NCBI GenBank assembly: GCA_001770415.1
Contig: MEQX01000005.1
Location: forward strand, 1-33,062
Reading direction: 5' to 3'
Origin: Betaproteobacteria bacterium RIFCSPLOWO2_02_FULL_63_19
Lineage (GTDB): Bacteria > Pseudomonadota > Gammaproteobacteria > Burkholderiales > SG8-39
Length of the DNA: 33,062 nucleotides
Position numbers and translations under genes: made by a program. The notes beneath the pieces were generated by a model. That model worked only from the letters and a program-made list of their open reading frames with translations. It ran no database searches and was not told the origin of the DNA. This document shows positions 28,447-33,062 of the stretch, piece by piece (positions within the stretch are counted from its first letter, which is position 1; every line of letters starts with the position of its first letter).

Positions 28447-29190
28447 ATGCTGATCATCCCCGCGATCGATATCAAAGACGGCCATTGTGTTCGCCTTAAG
28501 CAGGGTGACATGAACGATGCCACCGTGTACTCCGAGGATCCGGAAGGAATGGCCAGGCACTGGCTCGAGCAGGGTGCGCGAAGGCTGCATTTGGTCGACC
28601 TCAACGGCGCCGCTGCGGGAAAGCCGAAGAACGAGAGCATCATTCGCGACATGGTGGCGGCAGTAGGCGATTCGATTCCGGTTCAGCTGGGAGGCGGCAT
28701 TCGCGACCTGGACACGATTGAGCGCTATCTCGACGTCGGGGTTACGTACGTGATTATCGGTACCGCGGCGGTCAAGAATCCCGGTTTCCTGCAGGATGCC
28801 TGCATTGCTTTTCCTGGCCATGTCATCGTCGGTCTGGATGCAAAGGATGGCCGGGTGGCAGTTGAAGCCTGGTCGAAGCTGACCGGGCACGATGTCATCG
28901 ACCTGGCGAAGAAGTTCCAGGATTACGGAGTCGAGTCCGTGGTTTACACAGATATAGGACGCGACGGCATGCTCACCGGGGTCAATATCGGCGCGACCGT
29001 CAAGCTGGCCAGGGAGCTGCGGGTTCCCGTCATCGCGAGCGGTGGCCTGACCAGCCTCGAGGACGTCAAAGCGTTGTGCGAAGTCGAGAACGAGGGCATC
29101 ACCGGGGTTATCACCGGACGCGCCCTCTATCATGGAACGCTCGATTTCAAGGAGGCGCAAGTGACGGCCGATCGGCGAGGCAAGTCTTGA
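28447..29190 (+). CDS. hisA: HisA, phosphoribosyl-formimino-AICAR isomerase
   Basis: A 247-residue TIM-barrel isomerase with catalytic Asp8 (IPAIDIKDG) and Asp131 (VGLDAKDG), and phosphate-binding loops VQLGGGIRD and ASGGLTS. It performs the Amadori rearrangement that makes the HisF substrate. The start at 28447 is set by the conserved [10 protein letters not shown]; the frame is open further upstream but overlaps hisH. The 64-bp leader lacks an evident Shine-Dalgarno. Confidence 0.96.
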   Translation: MLIIPAIDIKDGHCVRLKQGDMNDATVYSEDPEGMARHWLEQGARRLHLVDLNGAAAGKPKNESIIRDMVAAVGDSIPVQLGGGIRDLDTIERYLDVGVTYVIIGTAAVKNPGFLQDACIAFPGHVIVGLDAKDGRVAVEAWSKLTGHDVIDLAKKFQDYGVESVVYTDIGRDGMLTGVNIGATVKLARELRVPVIASGGLTSLEDVKALCEVENEGITGVITGRALYHGTLDFKEAQVTADRRGKS

Positions 29191-29263
29191 CGCTTGCAGG
29201 CTGAAAGTCGAGCCCGGTCCGGCCGCCGCGCGCTCGATACTGCGACATCTTTCCCGTTACAAC

Positions 29264-30025
29264 ATGCTCGCCAAACGAATCATCCCCTGTCTGGACGTCA
29301 CCCGCGGCCGCGTGGTCAAGGGTGTGAACTTCGTCGCCCTGCGCGACGCCGGTGATCCGGTCGAAATCGCGCGCCGCTACGACGAGCAGGGAGCGGACGA
29401 GATCACGTTTCTCGATATAACGGCCAGTTCGGACGACCGCGACCTGATCCTTAACGTAATAGAGGATGTCGCCGCGCAGGTTTTCATCCCGCTGACAGTC
29501 GGCGGGGGTGTAAGGCGCGTGGAGGACGTGCGTCGGTTGCTGAACGCGGGCGCCGACAAGGTGTCTATCAACACGGCCGCGGTGCACAATCCGCAACTGG
29601 TACGCGATGCTTCCGGCCGGTTCGGGGCCCAGTGCATCGTGGTGGCCATAGACGCCAAGCGGAAAACCGCCGGGGACGGCTGGGAAGTGTTTACCCATGG
29701 CGGACGCACGCCCACGGGTCTCGACGTCATTGATTGGGCGCGTAAAATGCAGGAGTTGGGTGCTGGCGAGATTCTGCTGACCAGCATGGACCGCGACGGT
29801 ACTCGCGAAGGGTTCGATCTTGCGCTGACCCGGGCGGTGGTCGATGCCGTGGATGTACCGGTCATTGCGAGCGGCGGGGTCGGCGATCTTGTTCACCTGG
29901 CCGAGGGCGTTATCACAGGTGGCGCGGACGCGGTGTTGGCGGCCAGCATCTTCCACTTTGGCGAGTACACGGTCCAGCAGGCCAAGGATTACATGGCGAG
30001 CCGCGGGATCGAAGTGAGAATGTGA
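29264..30025 (+). CDS. hisF: HisF, cyclase subunit of imidazoleglycerol-phosphate synthase
   Basis: A 253-residue TIM barrel with catalytic Asp11 ([15 protein letters not shown]) and Asp130 (VVAIDAKRK), and phosphate-binding TVGGGVRR and ASGGVGD loops. It acts with HisH to make imidazoleglycerol phosphate and AICAR. The stop TGA overlaps a GTG at 30022 that lies in the hisI frame. Confidence 0.97.
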   Translation: MLAKRIIPCLDVTRGRVVKGVNFVALRDAGDPVEIARRYDEQGADEITFLDITASSDDRDLILNVIEDVAAQVFIPLTVGGGVRRVEDVRRLLNAGADKVSINTAAVHNPQLVRDASGRFGAQCIVVAIDAKRKTAGDGWEVFTHGGRTPTGLDVIDWARKMQELGAGEILLTSMDRDGTREGFDLALTRAVVDAVDVPVIASGGVGDLVHLAEGVITGGADAVLAASIFHFGEYTVQQAKDYMASRGIEVRM

Positions 30026-30036
30026 GGTGTGCGCTG

Positions 30037-30426
30037 ATGGATGAGGACTGGCTCGAACGCGTAAAGTGGAATTCCGACGGATTGGTGCCGGCGATTGCCC
30101 AGGAGGCCGCGAGTGGCGTGGTGCTCATGCTCGCCTGGATGAATCGAGAGGCGCTGCGCGCGACACTAGAGTCCGGAAACGCGGTGTACTGGTCCCGTTC
30201 GCGCAAAAGGCTGTGGCGCAAGGGCGAGGAGTCCGGACACGTGCAGAGGGTGCAGGAAATAAGGCTGGACTGCGACGCGGACACGCTTCTGCTGCGGGTA
30301 GAGCAGTTGGGTGGCATCGCGTGCCATACCGGCAGGCAGCACTGTTTCTTCCTCAGACATGAGAGCGGCGACTGGGTCGAGGCAGATCCGGTAATCAAGG
30401 ACCCCAAGGACATTTACCGAAAATGA
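30037..30426 (+). CDS. hisI: HisI, phosphoribosyl-AMP cyclohydrolase
   Basis: A 129-residue enzyme with the metal site Asp78-Cys79-Asp80-x-Asp82 plus Cys96 and Cys103 (ACHTGRQHC), and the WRKGEESGH motif. It opens the adenine ring of phosphoribosyl-AMP. ATG 30037 is chosen, with GAGG upstream. A GTG at 30022 overlapping the hisF stop would add five residues and is possible. It overlaps hisE by 4 bp. HisI and HisE are separate proteins here, not fused. Confidence 0.95.
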   Translation: MDEDWLERVKWNSDGLVPAIAQEAASGVVLMLAWMNREALRATLESGNAVYWSRSRKRLWRKGEESGHVQRVQEIRLDCDADTLLLRVEQLGGIACHTGRQHCFFLRHESGDWVEADPVIKDPKDIYRK

Positions 30427-30767
30427 GCGACATTCTGGACAGACTGGCCGACGTGCTGGAGAGCCGCAAGAGCGGCAATCCCGATGCCTCATATGTTTCG
30501 CGGCTCTTTTCTCGTGGCGAAGACGCGATTCTCAAGAAGATCGGGGAAGAAGCGACAGAAGCGGTGCTGGCCGCGAAGGACGGTGACAAGCTGCGTATCG
30601 TCGGCGAGACCGCCGACCTGTGGTTCCATTGCCTCATCATGCTTTCGCATTACGGACTGCGCCCGTCGGACGTGTTGATGGAATTGCGCCGCCGCGAAGG
30701 CATATCGGGAATCGACGAGAAGGCCTCGCGCGCAGCCAGCGGCCGTATCGAGTCCGAGCACGGCTAG
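30423..30767 (+). CDS. hisE: HisE, phosphoribosyl-ATP pyrophosphatase
   Basis: A 114-residue all-helical MazG-like hydrolase that removes pyrophosphate from phosphoribosyl-ATP, the second pathway step. The metal-binding acidic helices are [15 protein letters not shown] (39-53) and [14 protein letters not shown] (61-74). Its ATGA overlap with hisI indicates coupled translation, which fits, since HisE makes the HisI substrate. Confidence 0.95.
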   Translation: MSDILDRLADVLESRKSGNPDASYVSRLFSRGEDAILKKIGEEATEAVLAAKDGDKLRIVGETADLWFHCLIMLSHYGLRPSDVLMELRRREGISGIDEKASRAASGRIESEHG

Positions 30768-30847
30768 CAGTGCCGCGGCAAGAGCACCGTCTTTGAGGCT
30801 GCATAACATCCGCGCAGGTGCCGTTGTCGCTTGACCAGGAGCACTGT

Positions 30848-31198
30848 ATGGATAACTGCATTTTCTGCGGCATTGCCGACGGGAAGATCCCGAGCCGCAA
30901 GCTATACGAGGATGACGAGGTGCTTGCATTTCACGATATCCGCCCGATCGCGCCGGTACATTTCCTGATCATCCCGAAGCTGCACGTCGCTTCGTTGTAC
31001 GATTGCAATCACAGCCACCAGCCTGTGCTCGGCAAGATCATGGCGCTTTCGGGGCAGCTTGCTCGGGAGCAGGGCGCGCAGGATGGTTTTCGTTGCATTA
31101 TCAACACGGGGCGGGTCGGGCGACAGGAGGTGTATCATCTGCATGTACACATCATCGGCGGACCTGACGTCCTGCCGGGGATGCTTGTTCGCAAGTAG
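30848..31198 (+). CDS. HIT-family nucleotide hydrolase (HinT-like)
   Basis: A 116-residue histidine-triad protein. It has CIFCGIADGKIPSRKLYEDDEVLAF at the N-terminus and the triad HLHVH (97-101) near the C-terminus. HinT-type enzymes cleave AMP-lysine and other purine phosphoramidates. The start at 30848 follows CAGGAG by six bases; an earlier in-frame ATG at 30818 lacks a ribosome site. Position between hisE and tatA is conserved in betaproteobacteria. It is followed by tatA after 9 bp. Confidence 0.93.
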   Translation: MDNCIFCGIADGKIPSRKLYEDDEVLAFHDIRPIAPVHFLIIPKLHVASLYDCNHSHQPVLGKIMALSGQLAREQGAQDGFRCIINTGRVGRQEVYHLHVHIIGGPDVLPGMLVRK

Positions 31199-31207
31199 GA
31201 GGCGCGC

Positions 31208-31444
31208 ATGGGAACCTGGAGCATATGGCATTGGATCGTGGTGCTGATTATTGTCATGCTTGTGTTCGGCACCAAGAAACTGCGAAACATCGGTGCTGAC
31301 CTTGGCAGCGCGGTGCGCGGTTTCAAGGAAGGCATCAAGGAATCCGCGGCCGATGGGTCGGGTGAAGGCGGTCAGCAGCCCTCGACAAAGGAACTGAACG
31401 GCCGCACCATCGACGCCGAAGTCAAAGACAAACAGAAGGCTTAG
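31208..31444 (+). CDS. tatA: TatA, twin-arginine translocase subunit
   Basis: A 78-residue protein with a short N-terminal membrane helix (about 5-21, [17 protein letters not shown]), the FGTKKL hinge (21-26) and an amphipathic helix (about 24-45). A polar, acidic tail follows. TatA oligomerises to permit passage of folded proteins bearing twin-arginine signals. A strong TAGGAGG precedes the start. Confidence 0.95.
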   Translation: MGTWSIWHWIVVLIIVMLVFGTKKLRNIGADLGSAVRGFKEGIKESAADGSGEGGQQPSTKELNGRTIDAEVKDKQKA

Positions 31445-31453
31445 GTCCAAGGC

Positions 31454-31492
31454 GCCCGGCACAAAGCCGGGCATCGGCCGCCGTTCACGGCC
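31454..31492 (+). other. Two small hairpins between tatA and tatB
   Basis: GCCCGGC (31454-31460) pairs with GCCGGGC (31466-31472) around ACAAA. A second stem pairs GGCCG (31476-31480) with CGGCC (31488-31492). No T-run follows. They could pause transcription or shape the TatA:TatB ratio, since far more TatA than TatB is needed. Confidence 0.4.
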
Positions 31493-31502
31493 TGTTTGGC
31501 CT

Positions 31503-31511
31503 CCCCCCCCC
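31503..31511 (+). repeat. C9 homopolymer directly before tatB
   Basis: Nine consecutive C residues end one base before the tatB ATG, where a Shine-Dalgarno would normally lie. The tract could change in length by slippage. It lies outside the coding frame, so any effect would be on translation initiation rather than frame. Confidence 0.75.
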
Positions 31512-31512
31512 A

Positions 31513-32004
31513 ATGTTCGACATCGGTTTTACCGAGCTCTCGCTGGTTGCTTTGGTGGCGCTGGTGGTAATCGGCCCGGAGCGTCTGCCCGGGGTGGCCC
31601 GAACGCTCGGCCACCTGTTCGGGCGGCTGCAGCGCTATGTAAGCGACGTGAAGTCCGACATCAGCCGTGAAATCGAACTCGACGAACTGAGGAAATTCAA
31701 GAATCAGTTCGAAGAAGCAGCGGAGTCTGTCCAGCAGAGCGTGCGCGGTGAGATGGCTGATGCCGAGGCGGCGATCAGCGAACTTGCCGCCGAGATGGAG
31801 TCCGCAGATCCAGCATCGGAACTGGCGTCTGCCACGGAGTCTTTTTCAGACGAGTCCGACACCAAGACCGGCGACGGCGACCACGCTGCGATGCTCACCT
31901 CGGAGCCGACCGCCCCGGTCCAGGAGGGTGAATCGGCGGTCCGGGCAGAGGCCGTTTCGGACGGCGCCTCGCGAGCCGGCCTCGGGCATAACAGCACGCC
32001 TTAG
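31513..32004 (+). CDS. tatB: TatB, twin-arginine translocase subunit
   Basis: A 163-residue protein with the TatB opening MFDIGFTELSLVALVALVVIGPERLP: membrane helix, conserved Glu8 and a GPERLP hinge. A long amphipathic, highly charged helix (about 25-85) and an acidic Ala/Ser/Glu-rich tail follow. TatB with TatC forms the receptor for twin-arginine signals. No ribosome site is seen; a C9 run sits directly upstream. It lies 68 bp after tatA and 6 bp before tatC. Confidence 0.95.
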   Translation: MFDIGFTELSLVALVALVVIGPERLPGVARTLGHLFGRLQRYVSDVKSDISREIELDELRKFKNQFEEAAESVQQSVRGEMADAEAAISELAAEMESADPASELASATESFSDESDTKTGDGDHAAMLTSEPTAPVQEGESAVRAEAVSDGASRAGLGHNSTP

Positions 32005-32010
32005 GCGCAG

Positions 32011-32808
32011 ATGAGTTCTCAGGACACGTTTATCTCGCATCTGGTCGAACTGCGCCAGCGGCTGGTGCGGGTGATCCTCGCGTTGTTGATCGTGTGTCTG
32101 TGCCTGTTGCCCTGGGCACGTGAAATTTACAGCGTACTCGCGCGGCCACTGCTCGCATCGCTTCCTGCGGGCGGGCAAATGATTGCGACCGATGTGATCG
32201 GACCCTTCTTGGTGCCCCTCAAGGTGACGCTGCTCGTCGCGTTCGTCGTGGTGCTGCCTTACGTGCTCCATGAGGCCTGGGCATTCGTCGCACCCGGCCT
32301 GTATGCTCACGAGAAGCGCCTCGTACTTCCGCTGGTGGTCGCCAGCTTTCTGTTGTTCCTGGTCGGCATGTCATTTGCCTATTTCCTCGTCTTCCCGATG
32401 GTATTCAGGTTCATGGCGGCGATCGCCCCGGAAGGCGTGGCCTGGATGACCGACATCGACAAGTATTTCAGCTTCGTGCTCACCACCTTCATCGCTTTCG
32501 GTGTCACCTTCGAGGTTCCGGTGGTGGTGATCATGCTGGTGCGTACGGGGATGGTTTCGATAGACAAGCTCAAGCTGGCCCGGCCGTACGTGATCGTCGG
32601 TGCCTTCGTCGTCGGAGCAGTGATCACGCCGCCGGACGTGCTGTCGCAGGTGATGCTCGCGGTGCCGCTGTGGATTCTCTACGAGCTTGGGCTCGTCCTG
32701 GCACGCTTCGTCGCGAAATCCGACCAGGTGGCGGACGATGCGCTATCCGGCGACGAACGTTCTGCGTCCGATCTGCGCGATGCCGAGTCCGGGCCAAGGC
32801 AACCCTAG
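32011..32808 (+). CDS. tatC: TatC, twin-arginine translocase subunit
   Basis: A 265-residue polytopic protein with six membrane segments and TatC signatures: FISHLVELRQRLVR at the N-terminus, PYVLHEAWAFVAPGLYAHEKR in the first periplasmic/cytoplasmic loop region and ALMFRF-like helix ends. The run VLTTFIAFGVTFEVPVVVIML is also typical. The N-terminal LVELRQRL segment and the Glu in LHEAW form part of the signal-binding site. Last gene of the tat operon, facing a protease gene on the other strand. Confidence 0.96.
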   Translation: MSSQDTFISHLVELRQRLVRVILALLIVCLCLLPWAREIYSVLARPLLASLPAGGQMIATDVIGPFLVPLKVTLLVAFVVVLPYVLHEAWAFVAPGLYAHEKRLVLPLVVASFLLFLVGMSFAYFLVFPMVFRFMAAIAPEGVAWMTDIDKYFSFVLTTFIAFGVTFEVPVVVIMLVRTGMVSIDKLKLARPYVIVGAFVVGAVITPPDVLSQVMLAVPLWILYELGLVLARFVAKSDQVADDALSGDERSASDLRDAESGPRQP

Positions 32809-32814
32809 TTCGTA

Positions 32815-32883
32815 AGCGTCCGGGACGAGCCCCCGACCCTGCTTCGACGCCGTTGAATCGCGGAACCGAAATTCGCGGACGCT
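32815..32883. repeat. Inverted repeat between tatC and the convergent protease gene
   Basis: AGCGTCCG (32815-32822) is complementary to CGGACGCT (32876-32883), separated by 53 bases. It lies in the 145-bp convergent intergenic region that follows tatC. The long loop and missing T-run make terminator function doubtful. Nothing else was recognised in this gap. Confidence 0.25.
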
Positions 32884-32953
32884 CTCGGCATGAGAAATCA
32901 CCGTCTGACGTGTTGTCGCCTGAAGGGTGTCCGGCGCAGATGGATGCGCTGGG

Positions 32954-33062
32954 TCAGCGCCGCCGGCGGGCCGGCGGGCGCTTGCCCGGCGTGAATCGCA
33001 ATTCGATTTCCTTCTGGTCCCGGCGCAGCCGCATCGTCGCCGGTTTGCCCGGGTTGAGACCG
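32954..33062 (-). CDS. C-terminal end of a probable HtrA/DegQ-type serine protease (partial)
   Basis: Only the last 35 codons and the stop are in the window. They read GLNPGKPATMRLRRDQKEIE, then LRFTPGKRPPARRR and a TGA. The NPGKPATMRLRRDQKEIEL stretch looks like the closing strands of a PDZ domain (the GxKV/xLxVxRxGKxxxL pattern), as at the C-terminus of trypsin-like HtrA proteases. In betaproteobacteria such a protease gene often converges on tatC. The catalytic part is not visible, so the call rests on a short PDZ-like tail and context. Confidence 0.6.
   Translation of the reverse strand, partial: GLNPGKPATMRLRRDQKEIELRFTPGKRPPARRRR

Overview
The window reads as chromosomal DNA of a betaproteobacterium (GC-rich, tightly packed genes, many ATGA or GTGA start/stop overlaps). 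The strongest clue is gene order: an mla operon with mlaA and mlaB inside it, then yadGH-like ABC genes, a BolA-family gene, murA, the his genes, a HIT gene and tatABC. This order is familiar from Burkholderiales, Nitrosomonadales and Rhodocyclales; I cannot name a genus. No rRNA, tRNA, CRISPR array, insertion sequence or phage gene was seen. No gap above 300 bases lacks a gene.

Region 1 (1..13636, all minus strand) is one long co-directional block encoding an MSHA-like type IV pilus machine. Read 5' to 3' it holds an ABC ATPase with no permease, a sigma-54-type response regulator, an ExeA/MshM-like AAA ATPase with a SPOR-like tail, an MshL-like secretin, an MshN-like TPR membrane protein, an MshE/GspE motor ATPase, an MshG/GspF platform protein, a fused PilM/PilN-like (MshI/GspL) protein, a PilO-like protein, a small PilP/MshK-like secreted protein, and a large prepilin-like protein that runs off the left edge. 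The regulator and the orphan ATPase at the head of the block are its least ordinary parts.

Region 2 (13839..21271, plus strand) diverges from region 1 across a 202-bp intergenic stretch. It carries mlaF, mlaE, mlaD, mlaA, mlaC and mlaB (retrograde phospholipid transport that maintains outer-membrane asymmetry), then an ABC exporter pair (yadG/yadH type), a BolA/IbaG-like gene and murA (first committed step of peptidoglycan synthesis). The mlaF-mlaE junction contains a 110-bp insertion-like segment bounded by exact 16-bp direct repeats.

Region 3 (21390..23864) is a single large lipoprotein gene with tandem bacterial Ig-like (Big-1-type) domains and three EF-hand-like loops, lying between murA and hisG.

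Region 4 (24010..30767) holds hisG, D, C, B, H, A, F, I and E. All are on the plus strand except hisC, which is inverted, shares its stop region with hisD and diverges from hisB. HisG is the short form, which is expected to need HisZ from elsewhere in the genome.

Region 5 (30848..33062) holds a HIT-family hydrolase, tatA, tatB, tatC (twin-arginine export) and, converging from the right edge, the C-terminal end of a probable HtrA/DegQ-type protease.
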